Under the pieces are notes generated by a model. That model ran no database searches, was not told the DNA's origin, and was given only the letters and a program-made list of their open reading frames with translations. This document shows, one piece after another, positions 19,603 to 28,145 of a stretch of 64,000 nucleotides of DNA. Position 1 is the stretch's first letter; each line of letters begins with the position of its first letter. Both the position numbers and the translations under genes were made by a program. The stretch comes from Actinobacillus arthritidis (GTDB lineage Bacteria; Pseudomonadota; Gammaproteobacteria; Enterobacterales; Pasteurellaceae), in contig NZ_CP103833.1 of assembly GCF_029774155.1 (NCBI RefSeq), positions 806,001-870,000 of the forward strand, read 5' to 3'.

Positions 19603-21072
19603 TTAACTTAAAATTCGCCCATCTTTTAAAACTAAAGTACGATCGCAAAGATATTCCAAAGTTGCCAAATGATGTGTAATAAATAAAAAACTCATTTTAA
19701 ACTCAGTCTGTAACTGTTTTAATAAACGTAAAATCTGCATTTGGTTAATGGTATCAAGGTTACTCAGTACCTCATCCAATATAATTAATGATGGCTGAGT
19801 AATTAATGCTCGACATAGACAGACACGTTGAGCTTGTCCACCAGAAAGCTGATGTGGAAGCGCATCTAATAAATCTAGCGATAACCCGACTTTGGGCAAC
19901 CATCGCTTTGCTTCCGCTCTTAAATATTGTTGTTTACTGAGAATAACCAATGGCTCCGTAACCGCTTTCCAAACTGGAAAATAAGGATTCAATGAGGATA
20001 AATAATCCTGAAACACAACGCTAATATGTTGCTGGCGTACTTTGGTTTGTGCTATCGGTTGACCATTCAATAAAATACGTCCTTGATCCGCCTTTTCGAC
20101 CCCACAAATAAGCCGTGCAAGCGTACTTTTGCCCGAACCGCTACCACCAATCAATCCTACACTTTCGCCCGGATAAAGTTTAAAACTGATATGCTGTAAA
20201 ATCGCAGTATATTCTCTGGCAAATAAGCGGTGGGATTTGGGGTAAGATTTACAAATATCAGTAAGTTCTAAAAGCGGAACCGTTGTACTTATTACTTGAT
20301 CCGTATGTCTGGTTACTTGTGTCAAACTTTCTGCATAATGCAATAATTCTTGGCTAATATGATGAGTTAAAACGGGTGTCTGCTCCGCTATATTCCGCCA
20401 TTGTTCAACAATTTTCCCTTGCTCCAATACAGCAATTTCATCCGCTAATAAATGCACTAAATGCAAATCGTGACTGATAAAGAGCAATGATGATCGTTGT
20501 TTGAGCTTCAGAAAGAGTGGTATCAATGCTTGCTGTGTCGCAAAATCTAAAGAAGACGTTGGCTCATCTGCAATGATTAATTCCGGAGATAATGCCATCG
20601 TTAATGCAATAACCATACGCTGTAATTGACCACCGCTTAATTGGTTCGGATAACGGTAAAGTAATGTTTTCGGTAGTTCGACTTGCTCAACCATTTGTTC
20701 CGCTAACCGCATTCCACTCTCTTTATCCATTTGTAGGTGAAAATGAAAAGTTTCCTGAAACTGATGAATAAGTAGCATAAGCGGATCAAATGCTTGCATT
20801 GGATTTTGTACAATTAACCCGATTTTACGTCCCCGTAATTGCTTTAATATTTCAGGCGTTATTTCGCAATTTTTAAACGAAATTCGACCGCTTATTTGTA
20901 AGTTCTCCGGTAAAAGTCCTAAAATCGCTTTACTCAATAAACTTTTCCCTGCCCCACTAGGTCCTACTAGTGCTAAGCAATGTTGTTCTTGCAGAGAAAG
21001 ACAAATATTCATAAGTAAGGGCTTACCGTTTACAGTATGGAGATTGAGATTATCGATCTGCAAAATACTCAT
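19603..21072 (-). CDS. Fused NikD-NikE-type nickel/peptide ABC ATPase
   Basis: One polypeptide of about 489 residues holds two complete ABC ATPase domains, corresponding to the separate NikD and NikE of E. coli. The first has Walker A GPSGAGKSLLSKA and signature LSGGQLQR; the second has GGSGSGKSTLARL and LSGGQAQR, with Walker B LIILDEVLSNLD. The start at 21072 follows GAGGGTG and overlaps the permease gene by about 23 bases, implying coupled translation. Oligopeptide/dipeptide transporters use the same domains, but the adjoining NikA-like binding protein points to nickel. The frame is open throughout, so the fusion is genuine in this sequence. Confidence 0.88.
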   Translation of the reverse strand: MSILQIDNLNLHTVNGKPLLMNICLSLQEQHCLALVGPSGAGKSLLSKAILGLLPENLQISGRISFKNCEITPEILKQLRGRKIGLIVQNPMQAFDPLMLLIHQFQETFHFHLQMDKESGMRLAEQMVEQVELPKTLLYRYPNQLSGGQLQRMVIALTMALSPELIIADEPTSSLDFATQQALIPLFLKLKQRSSLLFISHDLHLVHLLADEIAVLEQGKIVEQWRNIAEQTPVLTHHISQELLHYAESLTQVTRHTDQVISTTVPLLELTDICKSYPKSHRLFAREYTAILQHISFKLYPGESVGLIGGSGSGKSTLARLICGVEKADQGRILLNGQPIAQTKVRQQHISVVFQDYLSSLNPYFPVWKAVTEPLVILSKQQYLRAEAKRWLPKVGLSLDLLDALPHQLSGGQAQRVCLCRALITQPSLIILDEVLSNLDTINQMQILRLLKQLQTEFKMSFLFITHHLATLEYLCDRTLVLKDGRILS

Positions 21073-21901
21073 CATCACCCTCGTTATTACGTCCAAAATA
21101 ATCTCGTAAGAAATCACCAAAACTATTAAACGCCATTACTACGACAACAATCGATAACCCTGCCGGCGACATTTGTTCCGGATGCAATACCATAATATTT
21201 TTTGCATCCGCTAGCATATTTCCCCACTCAGGAATTGGCGGTTGAACACCCAAACCTAAAAATGACAAGGCTGAAATCATTAAAATTACACTACCGATAT
21301 CCGCTGTACCTAAAATAACCAATTCAGCCAAAGTGACTGGTAAAAGATGCCGGATCAATAAATGTAAATAGGAAGATCCGACCGTTTTCGCAAATAACAC
21401 ATAATTCTTATGTGTATGCTGAAGTACGATCCCTCGGATCATCCTGGCATACCAAGCCCATTTCACACAGACTATTGCTAATAAAATATGATCAATACCT
21501 GCTCCTAATATGCCAACTAAGGCAAGAATCATCACTTCTGCCGGAAATGACAACATGATGTCACAAAGTCGCATCAAAACATTATCTACTTTCTGTCCTA
21601 ATAACCCAGCAGACATTCCAACTACCGCACCAATAAGTAATGTCACAACCATCGCTATAACCGCATAAAAGACGGTTGTTCTGATACCAAATATCAACCT
21701 TGAAAATATATCACGTCCAAGGTTATCCGTACCTAACCAATGAAGCTGGCTTATTGCTTGATATTTTTCCCGTATATTAGTAACGGTAGGATCAAAAGCT
21801 GTAATCTGCTCTGCTAATAAGCCCATCATTCCGATTAGGCATAAAATAACGAAGCAACAAAATGCAAATTTATCTTGGTATAACCGCATTAGAAAACGCA
21901 T
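21050..21901 (-). CDS. nikC: Nickel ABC transporter permease NikC
   Basis: Inner-membrane permease of the DppC/NikC type, about 283 residues with several hydrophobic segments. The ABC-coupling loop reads FAKTVGSSYLHLLIRHLLP, and the N-terminal stretch includes the family block WLGTDNLGRDIFSRLIFGIR. The ATG at 21901 overlaps the nikB stop (TAATG) and follows AGAGGA at a suitable distance; an ATG nine bases upstream is also possible. It pairs with NikB to form the channel. Confidence 0.87.
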   Translation of the reverse strand: MRFLMRLYQDKFAFCCFVILCLIGMMGLLAEQITAFDPTVTNIREKYQAISQLHWLGTDNLGRDIFSRLIFGIRTTVFYAVIAMVVTLLIGAVVGMSAGLLGQKVDNVLMRLCDIMLSFPAEVMILALVGILGAGIDHILLAIVCVKWAWYARMIRGIVLQHTHKNYVLFAKTVGSSYLHLLIRHLLPVTLAELVILGTADIGSVILMISALSFLGLGVQPPIPEWGNMLADAKNIMVLHPEQMSPAGLSIVVVVMAFNSFGDFLRDYFGRNNEGDDEYFADR

Positions 21902-22824
21902 TATTTCCATCCTCTCAAGCGAGGATCTAACCATTGGTATAACAGATCAATCAGAAAATTAAAGCTCAAAAATAATATTGCCATTAATAAAATATAGCCT
22001 TGAATTATCGGATAATCTCGGGAAAAGATCGCTTGAATACATAACCGCCCGACACCGTTAAGAGCAAAAATATTTTCAATAACGACAGATCCCGCCAATA
22101 ATTTTGGAATCGACATACCCATTCCAGTCAATATGTTATGAAGTGAATTAGGTAAAATATGACGAAAAATCAACCGCTTGTAGGACAATCCTCTCGCTTT
22201 AATATAGTGAGCATACGGCTGTTTTAATTGATAAAGCATTGCACCCTGCATCAAACGGAAATAAGTCCCGATATAACCTAATGCAAGCGTAAATGCTGGT
22301 AAAATAATTCCGTTTGTTTGCTGTAAACCACTGACTGGAAACCATTTTAATTGTACTGCAAATCCCCAAATCAATAATAATGCCAACCAATAATTTGGTA
22401 CAGCTGTGAATACGAATAACACGCCACGAATGAGCTTATCTTTCCATCTATGTAACATAAACATTGAAAGACAAGCCAAGCTGGTAGCCATAAAGATCAC
22501 AATCATTAATGCAGTAACGGCTAAATAAAGTGTTGTTGGCAATGCATTACATATTTCCTCAATGACCGGCTGATGCGTAATAAACGAATTTCCCAAATCT
22601 AAATGTAAAATTCGCCAAAGCCACAGTATATAACGGTATAAAAAAGGCTGATCCAAGCCCAACTCGCTACGTGTTAATGCAATAACCTCTGGTGTTAATT
22701 CAATATCATTTATACGTAACACAACCACAGTTGGATCGCTTGGTGCTAAATGGAGTAAACAAAATGCCACAAACGTGATCAATAAGATAAGCGGTGGCAT
22801 CCATAATAAACGGCGTAAAATCAT
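21901..22824 (-). CDS. nikB: Nickel ABC transporter permease NikB
   Basis: Inner-membrane permease of the DppB/NikB type with 307 residues and about six membrane spans. It begins ILRRLLWMPPLILLITFVAF, a signal-anchor typical of the family, and has the ATPase-coupling loop ARGLSYKRLIFRHILPNSL near residue 210. It lies six bases after nikA and overlaps nikC, as expected for a tightly coupled importer operon. Specificity for nickel rests on NikA. Confidence 0.88.
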   Translation of the reverse strand: MILRRLLWMPPLILLITFVAFCLLHLAPSDPTVVVLRINDIELTPEVIALTRSELGLDQPFLYRYILWLWRILHLDLGNSFITHQPVIEEICNALPTTLYLAVTALMIVIFMATSLACLSMFMLHRWKDKLIRGVLFVFTAVPNYWLALLLIWGFAVQLKWFPVSGLQQTNGIILPAFTLALGYIGTYFRLMQGAMLYQLKQPYAHYIKARGLSYKRLIFRHILPNSLHNILTGMGMSIPKLLAGSVVIENIFALNGVGRLCIQAIFSRDYPIIQGYILLMAILFLSFNFLIDLLYQWLDPRLRGWK

Positions 22825-22830
22825 TTTGAA

Positions 22831-24399
22831 TTAAGGTTGAAAAGACATTTTCTCAAATGGAATTTCGTATTGGGATTGATTAAAAACGACACCCTGTAAC
22901 CGTTTATTGAATAATGCTTTTGTACGCGAATAAGTTAACGGAATATAAACCGCCTGTTCCGCTAAAGTCGTATAGAGCCGCTGGTACAACGATTGGCGTT
23001 TACTTTCATCCGGTGTAATCAATAATTCCGAAATCATACGGTCGATGTCAGCCTTATTAGCTAAACCTTTCTGACCTTGATAATCTGCGTGAGCCGGAAT
23101 CCGAAACGAAGATACGAATGAAGCCGGATCATAAGGCTTGCCCCATGAAAGTGAATATTGAATATCAAACTCTCCTGATTTTTGGCGATCTAAAAATGCT
23201 TGTTTTTCCTCGCCTAAAATCTGTAATTCCACACCGATTCGTTTAAAATCTGATTGGAGTAATTCAGCAATTTCTTTTTCAGCAACATTATTAATATTGT
23301 AAGACAACAGCAAAGATAAAGACTTGCCTGCTTTAGTTCGTATCGCCCCAGCTGTTGATTGTATCCAACCCGCTTCATCCAGTAATTGTTGTGCTTTCTG
23401 TAAATTGTATGGATAAGTCATCACATTAACATCGCTGTATGGTACATCTTTTGCCATTAATGTATCCGCCACCACTTCACTACCGTTAAAAATGCCTTCG
23501 GCAATCGCCGTTTTATCTACTGCATAAGAAAGTGCTTGGCGAACTTTTACATCTTTGGTGATTGCTCGACTTGAATTTAATACTAAAGTACGTGAAGCGA
23601 TCGGATCACTCAGTAAATGCGTAAAATCTTGAGCGGATGCCAATGTTTGAAAACTTTCCATATCTAACATATCGCCGTCTGCACCAAAAATCAGCTGAAC
23701 ATCACCTTTTTGCAAGGCAAGTAACATCGTCTGGCGGTCCGGAATTACCTGCCATTGCACCGCCGATAAGCGAGGCTGTTCACCCCAGTAATGCGGATTA
23801 TGCTCAAAACGAGCAAACTCATTTTTGCTATGTGTCTTTAAGATCCAAGGTCCAGTACCAACGTAACTGTTTACCCCATTCTTTGTTTTACCGTTCACAA
23901 AAGATTTAGGCGAAATAAAACGAAACGGACGTGTTAAGCCGAGTTCAATAAGCGTTGGGTAATAAGCATTTTTTAGTTTTAGTTCTAAAGTATATTCATC
24001 TAAAGCGGTCACTTTTTCGATTTCTTTTACCAATTCTAGCCAAGCATGACGCTGATAATTGTCCAATACCGCTTCAATATTTAATTTTGCCGCTTGTGCA
24101 TTGAATGATTCGCCGTCACTAAACTTCACATTTTGACGTAACCTAAACGTATAAGTTTTACCGTCCGGTGAAATCTGCCAACTTTCCGCCAACCAAGGCT
24201 TTATCCCCTGTTCGGTATTTAGCACTAATGGTTCAAATACCATATTTTGTGCCGCCATTTCGCCGCTATATAGATGTGGATTTATATCTCTAATATCTTT
24301 GGTACTGGCATAATCCAAAGTATTATTTACTTGATTTGCCTGACCTAGAAGTGATACACACAACCCCAATCCTAAAAATAGCCCTTTTATTTTTTTCAT
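22831..24399 (-). CDS. nikA: Nickel-binding periplasmic protein NikA
   Basis: Periplasmic binding protein (SBP family 5) of 522 residues with a clear signal peptide (KKIKGLFLGLGLCVSLLGQA). It closely follows E. coli NikA as I remember it: DINPHLYSGEMAAQNMVFEP, RQRHAWLELVKEI-like and PFRFISPKSF segments, LSYAVDKTAIAEGIF, and WGKPYDPASFVSSFRIPAHAD. E. coli NikA binds Ni(II) chelated by small ligands such as two L-histidines. Here the gene follows a methyltransferase gene by about 45 bases, raising the idea that the imported form is a modified small-molecule complex; that is speculation. An AAGGAGA ribosome site precedes the start. Confidence 0.9.
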   Translation of the reverse strand: MKKIKGLFLGLGLCVSLLGQANQVNNTLDYASTKDIRDINPHLYSGEMAAQNMVFEPLVLNTEQGIKPWLAESWQISPDGKTYTFRLRQNVKFSDGESFNAQAAKLNIEAVLDNYQRHAWLELVKEIEKVTALDEYTLELKLKNAYYPTLIELGLTRPFRFISPKSFVNGKTKNGVNSYVGTGPWILKTHSKNEFARFEHNPHYWGEQPRLSAVQWQVIPDRQTMLLALQKGDVQLIFGADGDMLDMESFQTLASAQDFTHLLSDPIASRTLVLNSSRAITKDVKVRQALSYAVDKTAIAEGIFNGSEVVADTLMAKDVPYSDVNVMTYPYNLQKAQQLLDEAGWIQSTAGAIRTKAGKSLSLLLSYNINNVAEKEIAELLQSDFKRIGVELQILGEEKQAFLDRQKSGEFDIQYSLSWGKPYDPASFVSSFRIPAHADYQGQKGLANKADIDRMISELLITPDESKRQSLYQRLYTTLAEQAVYIPLTYSRTKALFNKRLQGVVFNQSQYEIPFEKMSFQP

Positions 24400-24444
24400 T
24401 TTGTCTCCTTTTCTTATAAAAAATGATAAAAATCAGACCGCTTG

Positions 24445-25230
24445 TTATTTTTGTGCAACGATCATAAACATTGGTGTAGAAGCACCATTAATTTTTTCTT
24501 CTAAATTCCATACAATTTCACTAATCTGTGTATCGATCATTAATTGTCGAAAACCGAGATTTAGTAGTGTTTGAGCATCCCATTGTGGGCGGATAATTTG
24601 GCTTAATGGTAATTGACGAGCAATTTCATCCATTTTTTTAGTATTCGGATCAGCATAATGATCAACTACGGCATTTTTTACCGTATTTACTCGATCCTGC
24701 TCAAATCCCTTTTGAAATGCCTCATCAAATAAATGTAGATACCAATTAGCATCGAAATTAATTAATCTACCACCTGTTTTTAGTACCCGATACCAATCTT
24801 GATATGCTTGCTCCGGTGCATTTAAATTCCAAGTCACATTACGAGTGACAATCAGATCAAATTGCTCATTATCAAACGGAAGTTGATGAACATCGCCTTG
24901 TACAAAAGTAATCTCTACATTTGCTTGCTCAGCATTTGCTTGTGCTTTTTGTAACATATTGACTGTCGCATCAATCGCTGTAACTTGATGACCAGCTTGA
25001 GCCATTAAAATTGCGAAAAATCCGGGGCCTGTACCAATATCGAGTATTTTGAGGGGGGTATTCGTTTGCGGTGCGTGTGATAGAATCAGTTGTTGCCAAA
25101 TTTGACTTTTAGAACTATTGAGTTCCGCCAAGTTTTCTTGGCTGTATGTTTCGGCACGATAATTCCAATAGTGTGTAATATCTTGAAGAAGGTGATGATT
25201 AAGAGAAAAATCCATTATAAAGTTAAACAT
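24445..25230 (-). CDS. Class I SAM-dependent methyltransferase of the nickel operon
   Basis: A 261-residue protein with the Rossmann SAM-binding motif LKILDIGTGPGFFAILMAQA near residue 65, the acidic VTAID after it, and VQGDVHQLPF with DLIVTRNVTWNL (motifs II-IV). It resembles UbiE-type small-molecule methyltransferases; the substrate cannot be read from sequence. It is the first gene of the nik operon and lies just downstream of a promoter with MerR-type geometry, so it should be expressed with the nickel importer. An ATG at 25215 is an alternative start. Roles could be making or altering a nickel ligand, or something unrelated. Confidence 0.82.
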   Translation of the reverse strand: MFNFIMDFSLNHHLLQDITHYWNYRAETYSQENLAELNSSKSQIWQQLILSHAPQTNTPLKILDIGTGPGFFAILMAQAGHQVTAIDATVNMLQKAQANAEQANVEITFVQGDVHQLPFDNEQFDLIVTRNVTWNLNAPEQAYQDWYRVLKTGGRLINFDANWYLHLFDEAFQKGFEQDRVNTVKNAVVDHYADPNTKKMDEIARQLPLSQIIRPQWDAQTLLNLGFRQLMIDTQISEIVWNLEEKINGASTPMFMIVAQK

Positions 25231-25249
25231 TAGCTAAACAGTATGGATT

Positions 25250-25280
25250 ATTATAAAATCTGAAGTTACTTTAGAGTCAA
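25250..25280 (-). promoter_or_regulatory. MerR-type promoter of the methyltransferase-nik operon
   Basis: On the minus strand TTGACT (25275-25280) and TATAAT (25250-25255) are separated by exactly 19 bases, longer than the usual 17 and diagnostic of MerR-activated promoters. The spacer holds an imperfect dyad TCTAAAGT-A-ACTTCAGA (25259-25275, seven of eight pairs). The divergent gene encodes a MerR protein. The predicted transcript begins about 10-15 bases before the methyltransferase start. Confidence 0.85.
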
Positions 25281-25322
25281 GATAGAATTTTGAGGGTAAT
25301 AGTGCAAATACACAAGATAACA

Positions 25323-25739
25323 ATGAAAATTGGCGAACTCGCTAAAGTGGTCGGATGTTCTGTTGAAGCAATTCGTTTTTATGAAAAGCAGGGATTAATT
25401 ACCTCTCCGGCTCGTACGCAAGGCGGCTTTCGCCTCTACACGGAGAATCATTTACAGCAACTTTCTTTTATCTGTTACTGTCGCTCGTTGGATATGTCGC
25501 TAAAGGAAATCAAAATGTTATTAAATATTGATAAGCTTGAAGGAGAACAAACAATCGAAGTCCACGATCTTTTAGATCGCCATATCAAAGAAGTCGTAAA
25601 ACGGATTCACGAACTCGATCATTTACGTTTACGTTTACTCTCACTTAAAAACGAGTTAAATCGCCACACAACTAATGAACATAACTTAATCAGTATGTTA
25701 TTAGCTCACCGTAACCTACATTTTGTACCGATGAAATAA
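25323..25739 (+). CDS. MerR-family regulator, probably of the nickel operon
   Basis: About 138 residues: N-terminal MerR winged helix (KIGELAKVVGCSVEAIRFYEKQGLI), then a dimerisation helix (HIKEVVKRIHELDHLRLRLL). The C-terminal part lacks the cysteine group of CadR, PbrR or ZntR but is histidine-rich (NRHTTNEHN, LLAHRNLHF), which would suit Ni(II) or Co(II). The known H. influenzae NimR is a MerR-type nickel regulator, a possible relative. ATG at 25323 is chosen by family alignment; a GTG at 25302 with a GAGGG ribosome site is a credible alternative. It is divergent from the nik operon across a 92-base region. Confidence 0.87.
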   Translation: MKIGELAKVVGCSVEAIRFYEKQGLITSPARTQGGFRLYTENHLQQLSFICYCRSLDMSLKEIKMLLNIDKLEGEQTIEVHDLLDRHIKEVVKRIHELDHLRLRLLSLKNELNRHTTNEHNLISMLLAHRNLHFVPMK

Positions 25740-25745
25740 GACAAA

Positions 25746-25771
25746 AATGCCGCAAACATTATTGTGGCATT
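25746..25771. terminator. Terminator between merR-type gene and nrdR
   Basis: AATGCCGCAA (25746-25755) and TTGTGGCATT (25762-25771) form a ten-pair stem with one G-T wobble between converging genes. Each side is flanked by short A or T runs. Confidence 0.72.
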
Positions 25772-25775
25772 AGTA

Positions 25776-26225
25776 TCATTCTCTAAGTTTTTCAATTTCT
25801 CGGCTAAATTCCTCAATATCATCGAAGCTAAGATACACCGAGGCAAAGCGAATATAAGCGACTTTATCTAACTGCTTCAACGCATCCATTGCAAGATTTC
25901 CGACTAGTTTACTCGGAACTTCTCGCTCGCCGGTGGATTGAAGCTGAATAATAATTTTACTGATAGCTTTTTCAACATCATCAGCACTCACCGGACGCTT
26001 TTCTAAAGCTCGATTTAAACTGATTCGCAATTTATTTGCATCAAACGGTACTCGATTACCGTTATTTTTCACAATATAAGGTACAACTAATTCAGCCGAT
26101 TCAAAAGTCGTAAAACGCTCTTTACAGCTAGTACATTCACGGCGGCGACGAATTTGGTAACCGTCCGCCGCTAAACGTGAATCAACAACTTTTGTATCCT
26201 CTGTCGCACAAAACGGACAACGCAT
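25776..26225 (-). CDS. nrdR: Transcriptional repressor NrdR
   Basis: Zinc-ribbon/ATP-cone repressor of ribonucleotide reductase genes, 149 residues. It begins [17 protein letters not shown] with the partner [12 protein letters not shown], giving four zinc cysteines, followed by the ATP-cone ([20 protein letters not shown]). Its ATG overlaps the stop of ycgL by one base. In E. coli nrdR precedes ribD; here it follows dnaB-ycgL, linking dNTP control with replication genes. NrdR boxes of target promoters are not in this window. Confidence 0.96.
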   Translation of the reverse strand: MRCPFCATEDTKVVDSRLAADGYQIRRRRECTSCKERFTTFESAELVVPYIVKNNGNRVPFDANKLRISLNRALEKRPVSADDVEKAISKIIIQLQSTGEREVPSKLVGNLAMDALKQLDKVAYIRFASVYLSFDDIEEFSREIEKLRE

Positions 26226-26512
26226 TACGCTTCTCCTTTCTTTTGTTCAAGAAATGTTTTTAATAAATTTTCTGGTGGCGGTGGCATTTGTAAAAAAAAG
26301 CCTTGTGTTTGAATCGCTTGCAAAACTTCTTCGTTTTTTGACCGCTTGAGTTGCTTTTCACCATTTAAATTAAATAGCATAACAAATTGCGGCTTACCAA
26401 ACATTTGGCGTAATACCTCCGGAACGCTATCAAATTGATCTCGTTTTGCTACATAAAGAAACATTCCTTCTCTTTTTGGACTTTTATAAATTGCACAAAG
26501 ATTAGTACTCAT
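26225..26512 (-). CDS. ycgL: YcgL-domain protein
   Basis: A 95-residue protein of the YcgL family: opening [20 protein letters not shown], then [14 protein letters not shown] and the highly conserved [16 protein letters not shown]. The function of this family is not established. The ATG at 26512 overlaps the dnaB stop by about eleven bases, and its stop overlaps nrdR, so dnaB-ycgL-nrdR should be translated as a coupled set. An in-frame start further upstream lies inside dnaB and was discarded. Confidence 0.9.
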   Translation of the reverse strand: MSTNLCAIYKSPKREGMFLYVAKRDQFDSVPEVLRQMFGKPQFVMLFNLNGEKQLKRSKNEEVLQAIQTQGFFLQMPPPPENLLKTFLEQKKGEA

Positions 26513-27965
26513 CGTCATAGGCTCCGCCTGTATAGTTATCAAATCTTGAATATTGACCTTGGAAAGTTAAACGCACACGACCAATCGGACCGTTACGCTG
26601 TTTACCGATAATAATTTCGGCAATCCCTTTTAAATCGGAATTATCGTTATACACTTCATCACGATAAATAAACATAATTAAGTCAGCATCTTGCTCAATA
26701 GAACCCGACTCACGTAAATCCGAGTTTACCGGACGTTTATCGGCACGTTGTTCAAGACTTCGGTTTAACTGAGAAAGAGCGACAACCGGGACCTCTAATT
26801 CTTTCGCCAACGCTTTAAGTGAACGGGAAATCTCAGCGATCTCAAGCGTTCGGTTATCAGAAAATGCAGGTGCACGCATTAACTGCAAATAATCCACCAT
26901 AATCATACTTAATCCACCATTCTCACGATATACCCGTCTAGCTCGGGAGCGTAATTCGGTTGGCGTTAAACCTGAACTGTCATCAATATAAATATTGTTA
27001 CGCTCTTGCAAAATCGCCATCGTACTAGATATTTTCGCCCAATCTTCATCATCGTGAATCTGACCAGTTCGAATCTTGGTTTGATCCACACGAGAAAGCG
27101 AAGCTAACATACGCATCATAATTTGATCCGCTGGCATTTCAAGACTGAAAATTAGCACCGGTTTAGCCGGTTTCTTACGAGGGTTACCGTATTCATCCAG
27201 ATCATTCGGATCTTCCACATCAACCAGCGAGGCATTTTCGCATAAGTTCATCGCAAAAGTGGTTTTCCCCATTGACGGACGAGCCGCCACAATCACTAGA
27301 TCTGATGGCTGTAACCCCGCCGTTTTCTTATTCAAATCAATAAAACCAGTTGAAACACCCGTTACGCCACCGTTATTACGGTTTTTTGACAACATTTCAA
27401 TACGAGCAAGTGTCGTCATTAAAATATCGTCAATTTTTTGTGGTCCTTCATTACCCGCGTTACGCTTTTCCGCAATTTCAAAGACAATACGCTCTGCTTC
27501 ATCTAAAACTTCTTTTGCATTTCGGCCTTTCGTATGATATGCCATTTCTGTAATTTGATTACCGGCAGTAATCACGCCACGTAAATCCGAACGATCACGT
27601 ACAATATCCGCATACGCAAGAATATTCGCGGCACTTGGAGTATTTTTAGAAAGCTCGGCTAAATAAGCAAATCCCCCAACATCTTGTAATACGCCTTTAT
27701 CTTTTAACGCCTGATCGAGTGTAATAATATCAATCGGCTGATTCTGTCGTACCAATTCCACCATTTGTTCGAAAATAGTACGGTGTGCATAGTTATAAAA
27801 ATCACTTGCCTGAATACGTTCCGCAACATTATCCCAATGATCATTGCTTAACATAATCCCACCCAAAACTGCTTGTTCCGCCTCAATCGAGTGAGGAGAA
27901 ACAGCAATTTGTTCCACTTGTTTATCTCTCGTGTTTTCTTTATTTGTTGAGTTGTATTCAGGCAT
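26502..27965 (-). CDS. dnaB: Replicative DNA helicase DnaB
   Basis: Hexameric 5'-3' helicase at the replication fork. The protein, about 487 residues, has the N-terminal primase-interacting domain ([19 protein letters not shown]), a linker, and the RecA-like motor with Walker [16 protein letters not shown] and Walker B block [10 protein letters not shown], then [14 protein letters not shown]. Start at 27965 fits an AAGAG ribosome site better than the ATG six bases upstream. No intein is present. It lies divergent from a siderophore transporter gene. Confidence 0.96.
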   Translation of the reverse strand: MPEYNSTNKENTRDKQVEQIAVSPHSIEAEQAVLGGIMLSNDHWDNVAERIQASDFYNYAHRTIFEQMVELVRQNQPIDIITLDQALKDKGVLQDVGGFAYLAELSKNTPSAANILAYADIVRDRSDLRGVITAGNQITEMAYHTKGRNAKEVLDEAERIVFEIAEKRNAGNEGPQKIDDILMTTLARIEMLSKNRNNGGVTGVSTGFIDLNKKTAGLQPSDLVIVAARPSMGKTTFAMNLCENASLVDVEDPNDLDEYGNPRKKPAKPVLIFSLEMPADQIMMRMLASLSRVDQTKIRTGQIHDDEDWAKISSTMAILQERNNIYIDDSSGLTPTELRSRARRVYRENGGLSMIMVDYLQLMRAPAFSDNRTLEIAEISRSLKALAKELEVPVVALSQLNRSLEQRADKRPVNSDLRESGSIEQDADLIMFIYRDEVYNDNSDLKGIAEIIIGKQRNGPIGRVRLTFQGQYSRFDNYTGGAYDDEY

Positions 27966-28096
27966 ATCCATACTCTTTTTTATTCGCTATAACAAGCGGT
28001 TAGTTTAACGGAATTTTTTACAAATTGAAATTTGCAAATTTTAAGCAAAAACCAACCGCCTAAATTTTTCTTTACATTATTAAAAATCTGAATAAA

Positions 28097-28115
28097 ATTA
28101 TTGGGAATCATTTTC
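28097..28115 (+). promoter_or_regulatory. Fur-box-like operator before the siderophore ABC operon
   Basis: The 19-base stretch matches the classical Fur consensus at 13 of 19 positions, with a strong right half AATCATTTTC. It lies about 30 bases before the binding-protein start, where iron-bound Fur would block transcription. Confidence 0.65.
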
Positions 28116-28145
28116 ATTACATATAAATCTAAAGGAATGAATATT

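Noticed and set aside
27990-28065. Uptake-sequence pair between dnaB and the siderophore operon as a terminator
   Set aside because: Arms are mismatched and far apart, and the site is upstream of both divergent genes, where no terminator is expected.
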